Assembly (NCBI GenBank): GCA_946562005.1
Contig: CAMNVD010000030.1
Coordinates: 1-12,144, forward strand
Direction: 5' to 3'
DNA length: 12,144 nt
DNA from: an uncultured Clostridia bacterium
Lineage (GTDB): Bacteria > Bacillota > Dehalobacteriia > UBA4068 > JAAVYR01
The translations under genes and the position numbers were made by a program. Under the pieces are notes generated by a model, which ran no database searches, had not been told where the DNA came from, and saw nothing but the letters and a program-made list of their open reading frames with translations. Numbering within the stretch: the stretch's first letter is position 1; the number at the start of each line of letters is the position of its first letter. Positions 4,772-12,144 of the stretch are shown piece after piece.

Positions 4772-6223
4772 TTGGTAGAAAAATTCGCAAAAGAAGGTAT
4801 TACTTTTGATGATGTATTGTTGATTCCCGGGGCGTCCAGTGTATTGCCGAAAGATGTTGATATCACTACTCATTTAACCAAAGATATTGTGTTAAATATT
4901 CCATTTATGAGTGCGGGGATGGATACCGTAACAGATTCCCGTATGGCCATTGCTATTGCTAGAGAAGGCGGTATTGGTGTTATTCATAAAAATATGTCTA
5001 TTGAAAGACAAGCCTTAGAAGTAGACCGAGTAAAGCGGTCTGAGAATGGTGTAATTGTAGACCCCATTCACCTATCTCCAGAGCATACGATTGCTGATGC
5101 GCTTAATGTGATGAACCGTTATCATATTTCTGGTGTGCCTGTTGCTGTAGAAGGCAAATTGGTAGGGATTTTAACAAACCGTGATTTGCGCTTTGAAGAT
5201 GATTTTACAAAAACTGTCGGTGAAGTTATGACTAGAGAAAACTTGGTAACTGCACCGATTACCACTACTTTGGAAGCTGCAAAAGATATCCTAAAAAATC
5301 ATAAAGTAGAAAAATTGCCTTTGGTTGATGAAAAGGGCCTTTTAAAAGGTTTAATTACGATTAAAGACATTAAGAAAACCAAAACTCATCCAAATGCTTG
5401 TAAAGACGCACGGGGAAGACTTCGGGTAGCTGCTGCTGTGGGTATTGCCAAAAATACTATGGACCGTGTAGACCAATTGGTAGCGGCTGGTGCTGACGCA
5501 CTTGTTTTGGATACTGCCCATGGTCATTCTCAAAATGTCATCAATGTGGCACAAAAAATCAAATCTATTTATCCTAATGTGAATTTAATCGCTGGGAATA
5601 TTGCGACAGCAGAAGCTGCAAAAGCATTGATTGATGCTGGTGCTGACGCTGTAAAAGTAGGTATTGGGCCAGGCTCTATCTGTACCACTCGTGTTATTGC
5701 AGGTATCGGGGTGCCACAGGTAACAGCTATCTATGATGTTGCCAATGTTGCTTCTAAATATGGTATTCCGGTGATTGGTGATGGCGGTATCAAATATTCC
5801 GGCGATGTGGTAAAAGCGATTGCAGCTGGTGCTGATGTAGTTATGATGGGGAGTCTTCTTGCCGGCACTGAAGAAAGTCCTGGCGAAATCGAAATCTATC
5901 AAGGCAGAAGCTTTAAGGTGTATCGTGGCATGGGGTCATTGGGCGCAATGAAGGAAGGCAGCAACGACCGTTATTTCCAGGAAGACGCTGCAAAATATGT
6001 ACCAGAGGGTATTGAAGGTCGGGTTCCTTATAAAGGAGCTTTGGCTGATACTATCTTCCAACTAGTCGGTGGGTTACGTTCTGGCATGGGTTATTGCGGT
6101 ACTGCTACTATTCCAGAATTAAAGGAAAATGGCAGATTTGTAAAAATCACCTCTGCAAGTTTAGTAGAAAGCCATCCGCATGATGTGCAAATAACCAAAG
6201 AAGCGCCGAACTATCATTTATAA
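4772..6223 (+). CDS. guaB: Inosine-5'-monophosphate dehydrogenase
   Basis: GuaB oxidises IMP to XMP with NAD+, the first committed step of guanine nucleotide synthesis, as a cytosolic tetramer or octamer. The 483 residues from TTG 4772 match the usual length. The order is an N-terminal barrel segment (GITFDDVLLIPG), two CBS domains at about residues 91-203 that sense nucleotides, then the rest of the barrel. The catalytic loop GIGPGSICTTR places the active cysteine at C304, close to C305 of Escherichia coli, which supports this start. The mobile-flap motif EGRVPYKG carries the catalytic arginine. In-frame ATG 4763 and TTG 4748 would add 3 or 8 residues but are badly placed for the Shine-Dalgarno sequence. 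It has its own promoter, a structured leader and a strong terminator, so it is probably monocistronic. Confidence 0.97.
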   Translation: MVEKFAKEGITFDDVLLIPGASSVLPKDVDITTHLTKDIVLNIPFMSAGMDTVTDSRMAIAIAREGGIGVIHKNMSIERQALEVDRVKRSENGVIVDPIHLSPEHTIADALNVMNRYHISGVPVAVEGKLVGILTNRDLRFEDDFTKTVGEVMTRENLVTAPITTTLEAAKDILKNHKVEKLPLVDEKGLLKGLITIKDIKKTKTHPNACKDARGRLRVAAAVGIAKNTMDRVDQLVAAGADALVLDTAHGHSQNVINVAQKIKSIYPNVNLIAGNIATAEAAKALIDAGADAVKVGIGPGSICTTRVIAGIGVPQVTAIYDVANVASKYGIPVIGDGGIKYSGDVVKAIAAGADVVMMGSLLAGTEESPGEIEIYQGRSFKVYRGMGSLGAMKEGSNDRYFQEDAAKYVPEGIEGRVPYKGALADTIFQLVGGLRSGMGYCGTATIPELKENGRFVKITSASLVESHPHDVQITKEAPNYHL

Positions 6224-6250
6224 TAATCAATACAGAATCATAAGATATGA

Positions 6251-6288
6251 AAACAGCAACTGAGTTAGCGCTCAGTTGCTGTTTCTTT
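6251..6288 (+). terminator. Rho-independent terminator after guaB
   Basis: A perfect 14-bp stem (AAACAGCAACTGAG / CTCAGTTGCTGTTT, arms 6251-6264 and 6271-6284) with a 6-nt loop is followed by a short CTTT tail. It begins 27 bp after the guaB stop. Confidence 0.85.
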
Positions 6289-6319
6289 AGGGGATGGATT
6301 GAGCGGGACGGATATGTTT

Positions 6320-6349
6320 TTAAGCAATCTTTAAGATTTTATGTATAAT
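6320..6349 (+). promoter_or_regulatory. Probable promoter of the LCP gene
   Basis: A consensus -10 TATAAT (6344-6349) lies about 65 bp before the likely start codon. The best -35 candidate is TTAAGC (6320-6325) with an 18-bp spacer, matching only three of six positions. Confidence 0.4.
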
Positions 6350-6413
6350 ATAAAACCATTGTCAATAAATAATAAGTATGAAAATTGTTTGCAATAAAAG
6401 GCAGGGTTGCTAT

Positions 6414-7340
6414 ATGAAGAAAATCATTGGTTTTGCAATACTCACAGTCATTTTGATAGGCGGCCTTTTTGTATGGTATTGGGGCAATAGCTATGGTTTC
6501 CTTGTTCCTGATAGGGGTAGAACCGAAGATGGAAAACGGATAGAAACAGCCTTTCCATATTCAAAAGAATGGATTAACATATTGGTAGTTGGTTCCGACC
6601 GTAATGATAAAAATCATGATGTTGGGCGTTCGGATACCATTATGGTAGTAGGGGTGGACCTAAAAAATAAAAAGATTAATATGCTTTCTATTCCACGGGA
6701 TACTAGAGTGGTCATTCCCGGCAGGACTCGTGCTTCCCGTATTAACGAGGCTTATAGCTTAGGCGGTGTGGAAAAAGTAAAGGAGACAGTAGAAGGCCTT
6801 TTAGAAATCCCTATTGATTATTATGCAGAAACTAATTTTGAGGGATTCAAAGATGTAGTGGATTTGTTGGGTGGTATAGAAATAGATGTAGAAGAACGAA
6901 TGAAAGCCCATACGCACTACGATAATATTGATTTACAGCCGGGCCTGCAAACATTAAATGGGGCAGATGCCTTAGGTTATGTGCGTTTTCGCTATAATGC
7001 AGCAGGGGACTTTGGCAGGACTGAACGTCAGCAGAAATTTTTAATCGCTGTGGCAAAGAAAATGACGCAGCCTGGTAATATTACCAAGCTGCCTGCCCTT
7101 ATGGAAAAGATGGAGGATGTGGTGGATACCGATTTGACGGTGCCTCAGATTCTGCGTTTAGCAAAAGATTTTGTGGGCATTACACCGGAAGATGTAACCC
7201 ATGCGCTTTTACCTGTTTATGGGCAAGATATTAATGGAGCCAGTTATCAGATTATCAAAGAAGATGAAATGAAAGAAGTGGTACAGCAGTTATTTTATCC
7301 TTTGGAATCTGAAGGAGGGGCTGTTATCCCAGAAAACTAG
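6414..7340 (+). CDS. LCP family (LytR-CpsA-Psr) cell-wall glycopolymer ligase
   Basis: LCP enzymes transfer lipid-linked glycopolymers such as teichoic acids or capsule to peptidoglycan on the outer face of the membrane. The 308-residue protein has an uncleaved signal-anchor helix (about residues 4-22) followed by an extracytoplasmic LCP domain. The family's charged active-site residues are in order: VGSDRN and GRSDTIMVV (R72, D74), LSIPRDTRV (R95, D96), SRINEAYSLGG (R109), YVRFRY (R191, R193) and GDFGRTERQQKF (D199, R202). ATG 6414 is chosen because AGGCAGGG-like sequence lies about 8 nt upstream and the protein then opens with MKK plus the helix; ATG 6378 would add 12 odd residues and lacks a Shine-Dalgarno sequence. 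It is flanked by terminators on both sides, so it is a single-gene unit. The polymer it attaches is unknown. Confidence 0.94.
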   Translation: MKKIIGFAILTVILIGGLFVWYWGNSYGFLVPDRGRTEDGKRIETAFPYSKEWINILVVGSDRNDKNHDVGRSDTIMVVGVDLKNKKINMLSIPRDTRVVIPGRTRASRINEAYSLGGVEKVKETVEGLLEIPIDYYAETNFEGFKDVVDLLGGIEIDVEERMKAHTHYDNIDLQPGLQTLNGADALGYVRFRYNAAGDFGRTERQQKFLIAVAKKMTQPGNITKLPALMEKMEDVVDTDLTVPQILRLAKDFVGITPEDVTHALLPVYGQDINGASYQIIKEDEMKEVVQQLFYPLESEGGAVIPEN

Positions 7341-7370
7341 GACTCTGCCAAAAGAAATAGGAAATAATCT

Positions 7371-7399
7371 AGAAAAAGCACTTTTTAAGTGCTTTTTCT
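7371..7399 (+). terminator. Rho-independent terminator after the LCP gene
   Basis: A perfect 13-bp stem (AGAAAAAGCACTT / AAGTGCTTTTTCT) with a 3-nt loop. The A-rich left arm and T-rich right arm make it potentially bidirectional. Confidence 0.85.
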
Positions 7400-7420
7400 G
7401 CTATACGGAAAGCAGAATTT

Positions 7421-7435
7421 GTTATATAATATAAC
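7421..7435 (+). promoter_or_regulatory. Palindrome overlapping the likely radC -10
   Basis: GTTATAT-A-ATATAAC is a perfect 7+1+7 palindrome. It contains TATAAT (7425-7430), the likely -10 for the radC-dnaE unit; no good -35 is visible. A repressor operator over the -10 is possible, but the AT-richness makes chance plausible. Confidence 0.4.
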
Positions 7436-7499
7436 AATAGATATATAGAGATATGTATAGATGCGTATTGTGTAGGAAATAGAAAAACGGAGGCTCTTT

Positions 7500-8339
7500 A
7501 TGAAGAAAAAAGAGGCTGAAAATCCGGAATTTGCAGGAGTGCTTGAAGGCCTGATAGAAGAAACAACCGGGAAAGAGAAAAAGCTGAATTTGCACGCAGG
7601 GCATCGGCATCGGGTAAAACAACGCTTTGTTGAAGAAGGCTTGAAGAACTTTCACGACCATCAGGTGTTAGAGCTTTTGCTGTTTTATGCACAACCTTAT
7701 AAAGATGTGAATGAGCTAGCCCACTTGTTGCTTTTGAAGTTTGGCTCTTTGTCTGGTGTCTTTGAGGCTAGTGTTTCAGACTTAATGAAAGTGAAAGGCG
7801 TTGGCTATAACACGGCGGTATTGCTTTCTTTGGTACCTGATATCGTCAATCGGTATCAGCGGGATAAATGGCAAGAGAAAGAAATATTGACAGATTCTAC
7901 AAAGATGGGCCAATACGTGATTTCATTATTTGCAGGAAGGGTAAATGAAGCTTTTTATTTGATTTGCCTAGATGGACAGAGAAGAGTGAAATCTGTCCAA
8001 CTGATTGCTGAAGGTTCTAGTAATGAGGTTATTGTATACCCTAGAGTATTGGTAGAAGCTGCTATCCGCGTGCAAGGAAAGAACATTATATTGGCCCATA
8101 ATCATCCTAGTGGTATGTTGCGGCCGTCAAATAGAGATATTGAATTAACAAAGCAAGTAATTGCCATCTTAAAGGCGATTTCTGTGACGGTGTTAGACCA
8201 TATCATAGTAGGCAAGGGGCGTTATTATAGCTTTGCGGAAACTGGTGCATTGGTTTTTTGTGAAAATCTAATGGCAAATCCGGCAGATGAAAAACGGTTT
8301 ACATTTAGCAGAAAAACTGACAAGGATAGGACTGATTAG
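7500..8339 (+). CDS. radC: RadC family JAB1/MPN protein (UPF0758)
   Basis: RadC proteins carry an N-terminal helix-hairpin-helix region and a C-terminal JAMM metal site; despite the name, a DNA-repair role is not established. The 279 residues include an N-terminal extension of about 30 residues and the variant opening HAGHRHRVKQRFVEEGLKNF seen in clostridial-type members. The helix-hairpin-helix is at about residues 93-118 (MKVKGVGYNTAVLL). The JAMM motif is HNHPSG...SNRD with H200, H202 and D213, and the partner glutamate is probably E150 in NEAFYLICLD. Methionine replaces the aspartate usually seen after HNHPSG. The ATG follows GGAGG (7489-7493) at 6 nt. The C-terminal tail after residue 255 is charged and probably disordered. 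dnaE starts 13 bp after the stop, so the two are co-transcribed. Confidence 0.93.
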   Translation: MKKKEAENPEFAGVLEGLIEETTGKEKKLNLHAGHRHRVKQRFVEEGLKNFHDHQVLELLLFYAQPYKDVNELAHLLLLKFGSLSGVFEASVSDLMKVKGVGYNTAVLLSLVPDIVNRYQRDKWQEKEILTDSTKMGQYVISLFAGRVNEAFYLICLDGQRRVKSVQLIAEGSSNEVIVYPRVLVEAAIRVQGKNIILAHNHPSGMLRPSNRDIELTKQVIAILKAISVTVLDHIIVGKGRYYSFAETGALVFCENLMANPADEKRFTFSRKTDKDRTD

Positions 8340-8352
8340 GAAGGAAAGCGTT

Positions 8353-11300
8353 ATGGGAGAATTTGTTCATTTACATAATCATACCGAATACAGTTTATTA
8401 GACGGTGCAGCGCGAATCAAAAATCTGATTGCTCGGGCGAAAGAACTGAATATGAAGGCCATCGCCATTACGGACCATGGCGTGATGCATGGGGTGGTAG
8501 ATTTTTACAAAGAGGCGTTAAAAGAAGGACTAAAGCCTATTATTGGTTGTGAAGTTTATGTAGCGCCTCGTACTCGCTTTGATAAAGAACCACGCAAAGA
8601 TGATTCGGCTTTCCACTTGATTCTTTTGGCTGAAAATCAAACGGGCTATGAAAATCTTTGTAAAATCGTATCCTTTGCGTCCTTAGAGGGGTTTTATTAT
8701 AAACCGAGAGTGGATAAGGAATTATTGCAACAGTACCATGAAGGGATTATCGCTCTTTCCGGGTGTATTGCCGGGCAAGTATCCCAGTCGCTTCTTGCGG
8801 ATAAATATGAAGAGGCAAAAGCCATTGCCAAGGAATATAGTGAGATTTTTGGAGAAAATAATTATTTCATTGAAATCCAGCAACATGGCATGGAAGAGGA
8901 GCACATTGCAAACAGGGGCTTAATCCAAATCGCAAGAGAACTAAATCTACCGCTAGTGGCTACCAATGACTTGCACTATGTGAATAAAGAGGACGCCCTG
9001 GCCCATGATATTTTGCTGTGTATCCAGACGGGACGAGTGCGGGACGACGCCAACCGGATGCGATTTCCCAGTGATGAATTTTACCTAAAAAGTGCTGAAG
9101 AGATGGAATTGCTCTTTGGGGAATATCCAGAGGCGCTGGAAAATACAGTAAAAATTGCAGAGCGGTGCCATATTGAGTTTGAATTTGGTCATCTTTATTT
9201 GCCCCGCTTTGATGTACCGGAAGGCCATACCTTAGATACCTATCTGCGGGAATTATGCGAAGAGGGTATGCAGAAACGGTATGGCGTGGTTACGCCTGAG
9301 TTGCAGGAACGGTTAGATTATGAGTTAGATATTATCAAAACCATGGACTTTTCTGGGTACTTTCTTTTAGTATGGGATATGATTAATTTTGCCCATAAGG
9401 AAGGTATTTATGTTGGGCCGGGACGTGGTTCTGCGGCAGGTAGTATTACTGCTTATAGCCTGGGGATTACTAATATTGACCCCATTCGTTACAATCTGTT
9501 GTTTGAACGGTTCTTAAATCCAGAACGGGTAACACCGCCAGATATTGATACAGACTTCTGCTATGTGCGTCGCTTAGAAGTCGTGGATTATTTATTTAGA
9601 AAATATGGACAAGACCATGTATCTATGATTATTACTTTCGGTACTATGCTTGCGAAAGGTGTAATCAAGGATGTAGGTAGGGCGCTGGATATGCCTTATA
9701 GTGAAACAGACCGTATCGCTAAGATGATACCAGCAGAGCTTGGTATTACGCTGACGGACGCTATGAAGAAAAATCCGGAGCTTCAAGAGGCATATGATAC
9801 GGAGCCTGCTATTAAGGAGTTAATCGATATTTCCTTGCAGCTGGAAGGGATTCCTCGTCACTCCTCCATTCACGCAGCAGGGGTGGTAATCGCCCAGAAA
9901 AAAGTAATCGACTATATGCCGGTGATGAAAACCTCTGATAATATCGTTGTTACCCAGCTGCCCAAAGAACAGGTAGAAGAACGCGGCCTGGTAAAAATGG
10001 ACTTATTGGGACTAAGAACACTGACAGTTATTGGTGATGCGGTAGCGAATATCAAACAAACGCATGGTATCGATATTGACATTCATAATATTGCTACTGA
10101 TGACCCTGCTGTTTATGAAATGCTTTCTCGAGGGGAAACAGGAGGGGTATTCCAATTAGAAAGCGATGGTATGCGGGGGATTCTTCGCAATCTTCAACCA
10201 GAACGTTTTGAGGACTTAATCGCTGTGGTTGCCCTGTATCGTCCAGGGCCGTTAGGTAGTGGGATGTTGGATGATTTTATCGCTCGGAAACATGGGCTAA
10301 CGAAATCTACCTATTTGCATCCTATTTTGGAGCCGATTTTAGAAGAAACTTACGGCGTTATTCTTTACCAGGAACAGGTAATGCAGATTTCTTCCCGAAT
10401 GGCAGGATTTACGCTGGGGGAAGCAGACCTTTTGCGTCGTGCCATGGGGAAAAAGAAACCGTCTATTATTGCAGCAAAAAGAAAAGACTTTGTAGATGGC
10501 GCCAAAAAGAACGATGTATCAGAAAAAATTTCTGGGGAAGTATTTGACTTGATGGCTTATTTTGCCGGTTATGGCTTTAATAAAAGTCACTCGGCAGCGT
10601 ATGCTTTTGTAACCTATGAAACGGCTTGGCTTCGTTGTCACTACCCTGTAGAATATATGGCGGCGCTCCTGACCAGTATTATGGATAATATGGATAAGGT
10701 GCCTGAATACATTGAAGAGTGCCGTAATTCTGGTATTTCTGTGTTACCGCCAAACATTAATGAAAGTCGTTCAGACTTTACGGTATCCGGGGAAAATATC
10801 CGTTTTGGCCTGGGGGCCGTGAAGAATGTAGGGAAAGATGCGGTAAAAATCATCATCCAAGAGCGGGAAGTGAATGGAAAATTTGCTTCGATTATGGATT
10901 TATGCGAACGAGTGCCTCTGAATAAGAAAATGCTGGAAAGCTTAATCAAATGTGGTGCTTTAGATGGTCTGGGCCATAACCGTGCTCAAATGCTGGACGC
11001 CATGGAAAATCTTTTAGAAGTAAGCAGAAAGATTGCAGAAGAAAAAAATTCTAATCAGCTGTCTTTGTTTGATTTTGGTATGGAAGAGGCTGAGACTTCT
11101 ACTATTGATTTTGCTATGCGGGACATACCAGAGTTCTCCGAACGGGAGCTTTTGGCCATGGAAAAGGAAATGATAGGTTTCTATGTGAGCGGACATCCTG
11201 TTATGGTCTATGAGGAAATCTTCCAGAAAAAAGGACTCTTAAATGTCGGGGATGTACTGAAAAAAGGCCATGAGGAAAAGGTAAAGCTGGGTGGGCTCAT

Positions 11301-11736
11301 CACTGGGTATCGCCAACACTTAACTAAAAAAGGCGCAAATATGGCTATGTTTAGCATAGAAGATATGCGGGGCACTATTCGTTGTCTTGCCTTTCCTAAA
11401 GTGTTTGAGCAATATCGTAAAATGTTAGGTGAGGGTAGAGTGGTTGTGGCTAGCGGACGTATGAGTGTAGAGGACGAAGAGAAAAAGCTTTTTGTCGAAA
11501 GTGTGCAGCCGCCGCAAAAACTTTATATTCGTTTGCCTTCCAGCACAGATAGAGCTGCTTATGACCAAGTAATCTCTGTCCTTTCGCAAAATCAAGGGGA
11601 TGTGCCGGTTAGCCTTTTTTACTCTGATATTGCCCAATACCGGGAACTGCCGGAACAGCTTTGGGTATTAGCCAATCGGCAGGTTCTAGGGGAAATGGAA
11701 GAGCTATGGGGGGCGGATAACGTTATCTTGCGTTAG
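8353..11736 (+). CDS. dnaE: DNA polymerase III alpha subunit, DnaE type
   Basis: DnaE is a replicative C-family DNA polymerase. ATG 8353 follows AAGGAAAG (8341-8348) and gives 1,127 residues; the longer frame back to 8287 overlaps radC and is not used. Domains in order: PHP (about 1-270) with a complete metal-ligand set (H8, H10, D17, H42, E67, H88, C138, D206, H208); polymerase core with GPGRGSAAGS, the catalytic PDIDTDF (D399, D401) and D550 in LVKMDLLGLRT; FNKSHSAAYA near 740; helix-hairpin-helix region from about 815; a beta-clamp-binding motif QLSLF at 902-906; and an OB-fold from about 973 to 1060. Where PolC is also present, DnaE usually does primer extension on the lagging strand; PolC is not visible here. 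It is the last gene before a strong terminator. Confidence 0.97.
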   Translation: MGEFVHLHNHTEYSLLDGAARIKNLIARAKELNMKAIAITDHGVMHGVVDFYKEALKEGLKPIIGCEVYVAPRTRFDKEPRKDDSAFHLILLAENQTGYENLCKIVSFASLEGFYYKPRVDKELLQQYHEGIIALSGCIAGQVSQSLLADKYEEAKAIAKEYSEIFGENNYFIEIQQHGMEEEHIANRGLIQIARELNLPLVATNDLHYVNKEDALAHDILLCIQTGRVRDDANRMRFPSDEFYLKSAEEMELLFGEYPEALENTVKIAERCHIEFEFGHLYLPRFDVPEGHTLDTYLRELCEEGMQKRYGVVTPELQERLDYELDIIKTMDFSGYFLLVWDMINFAHKEGIYVGPGRGSAAGSITAYSLGITNIDPIRYNLLFERFLNPERVTPPDIDTDFCYVRRLEVVDYLFRKYGQDHVSMIITFGTMLAKGVIKDVGRALDMPYSETDRIAKMIPAELGITLTDAMKKNPELQEAYDTEPAIKELIDISLQLEGIPRHSSIHAAGVVIAQKKVIDYMPVMKTSDNIVVTQLPKEQVEERGLVKMDLLGLRTLTVIGDAVANIKQTHGIDIDIHNIATDDPAVYEMLSRGETGGVFQLESDGMRGILRNLQPERFEDLIAVVALYRPGPLGSGMLDDFIARKHGLTKSTYLHPILEPILEETYGVILYQEQVMQISSRMAGFTLGEADLLRRAMGKKKPSIIAAKRKDFVDGAKKNDVSEKISGEVFDLMAYFAGYGFNKSHSAAYAFVTYETAWLRCHYPVEYMAALLTSIMDNMDKVPEYIEECRNSGISVLPPNINESRSDFTVSGENIRFGLGAVKNVGKDAVKIIIQEREVNGKFASIMDLCERVPLNKKMLESLIKCGALDGLGHNRAQMLDAMENLLEVSRKIAEEKNSNQLSLFDFGMEEAETSTIDFAMRDIPEFSERELLAMEKEMIGFYVSGHPVMVYEEIFQKKGLLNVGDVLKKGHEEKVKLGGLITGYRQHLTKKGANMAMFSIEDMRGTIRCLAFPKVFEQYRKMLGEGRVVVASGRMSVEDEEKKLFVESVQPPQKLYIRLPSSTDRAAYDQVISVLSQNQGDVPVSLFYSDIAQYRELPEQLWVLANRQVLGEMEELWGADNVILR

Positions 11737-11759
11737 TATGATGACGTTAACTAAAATAG

Positions 11760-11791
11760 AAAAAGAGAGCCGAGTATTCGGCTCTCTTTTT
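11760..11791 (+). terminator. Bidirectional terminator between dnaE and the convergent gene
   Basis: A perfect 14-bp stem (AAAAAGAGAGCCGA / TCGGCTCTCTTTTT) with a GTAT loop. A-run and T-run on opposite sides let it stop transcription from both strands. It ends 2 bp before the stop codon of the minus-strand gene. Confidence 0.93.
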
Positions 11792-11793
11792 TA

Positions 11794-12144
11794 TTAAGCA
11801 ATATCGTCTGTGTGCGTATCGTTATAATAGCATAAGGTGGAAATGTAGTGTAAGAAACGGTAGGTTCTTTTGTCTATATCCTCTTGACTAAGCCCTTGAA
11901 ACAGCAAGATATTTTTCATGATTGGTCTAAGGATTGCAGGGGAGGTCTTTTGTCCTTTTGCTACGGCAAAGTCAAATTGATAGATTTCTTCGGTAATGCG
12001 TTCTAATACCAGGGTAAAGGTGCCTAATAAATTATTATCTTCCTGAAGTGGGAATGTGTAAGCTGCAATATCCATAGGGATTTTATGATTTTTAGCCTCG
12101 GTATAATGTCGCAAAATAATTTCCTGTTCGATAAAGCGCATCCG
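11794..12144 (-). CDS. Unrecognised protein, convergent with dnaE (probably incomplete)
   Basis: I do not recognise the family. The minus-strand frame is open from the window edge to the stop at 11794-11796 and encodes about 116 residues. An ATG lies at 12139-12141 but only three bases precede it, so it is impossible to tell whether it is the start or an internal methionine. The sequence is that of a soluble protein with normal composition: a probable beta segment (NLLGTFTLVLERITEEIYQF), then helices (AILRPIMKNILLFQGLSQED, then TYRFLHYISTLCYYN). The frame is supported by the bidirectional terminator placed right at its stop codon and by the absence of a better plus-strand frame. Function unknown. 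Confidence 0.65.
   Translation of the reverse strand, partial: RMRFIEQEIILRHYTEAKNHKIPMDIAAYTFPLQEDNNLLGTFTLVLERITEEIYQFDFAVAKGQKTSPAILRPIMKNILLFQGLSQEDIDKRTYRFLHYISTLCYYNDTHTDDIA

Noticed and set aside
7396..7417. TTCTGC / GCAGAA pairing that overlaps the right arm of the LCP terminator, a possible antiterminator
   Set aside because: Only 6 bp against a perfect 13-bp terminator stem, so it could not compete; no leader or ligand-binding structure accompanies it.
8287..8352. Extended dnaE start at 8287 inside radC
   Set aside because: The extra 22 residues come from the radC coding region in another frame; the Shine-Dalgarno AAGGAAAG and the family N-terminus (EFVHLHNHTEYS) fit ATG 8353.
1..12144. 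Mobile elements, CRISPR arrays, tRNA or rRNA genes, toxin-antitoxin or defence systems
   Set aside because: No transposase or integrase motifs, no regularly spaced repeats, no tRNA-like cloverleaf and no defence-family domains were seen; codon use looks even across the window.

Overview
The window is an ordinary-looking housekeeping stretch of a low-to-moderate GC Bacillota (Firmicutes) chromosome. The evidence is the order RNase Y - YmdB - SpoVS, which is the Bacillus-type arrangement, a non-split PHP-bearing DnaE of about 1,130 residues, and strong AGGAGG-type ribosome-binding sites. SpoVS survives in many non-sporulating Bacillota, so it does not prove that the organism sporulates. I cannot place it below phylum level from the sequence; a clostridial or negativicute lineage would fit. 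I see no insertion sequence, prophage, tRNA, rRNA or CRISPR array.

Left part (1-3320): the C-terminal end of rny, a strong terminator, a sigma-A promoter, an unrecognised 180-residue protein followed 29 bp later by the YmdB metallophosphoesterase, then spoVS with its own leader and terminator, then an M19 dipeptidase with a TTG start.

Middle part (3320-6290): a PHP phosphoesterase of the RNase AM/YciV type, a small unrecognised coiled-coil protein, and guaB (IMP dehydrogenase) with a leader of about 100 nt containing a hairpin and a palindrome. Several starts here look like GTG or TTG rather than the first in-frame candidate, because the Shine-Dalgarno sequence fits only the later codon.

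Right part (6290-12144): an LCP-family (LytR-CpsA-Psr) cell-wall ligase, then radC and dnaE as a two-gene transcription unit 13 bp apart, ended by a perfect 14-bp bidirectional terminator. Facing it is the 3' end of an unrecognised minus-strand gene that runs off the window.

Three genes on the left (rny, ymdB, the PHP protein) belong to families acting on RNA or nucleotides. guaB (GTP supply), dnaE (replication) and radC are housekeeping. No previously undescribed system is evident. The best leads are the two unrecognised small proteins, the guaB and spoVS leaders, and the complete metal-ligand set in the DnaE PHP domain, which suggests built-in proofreading.
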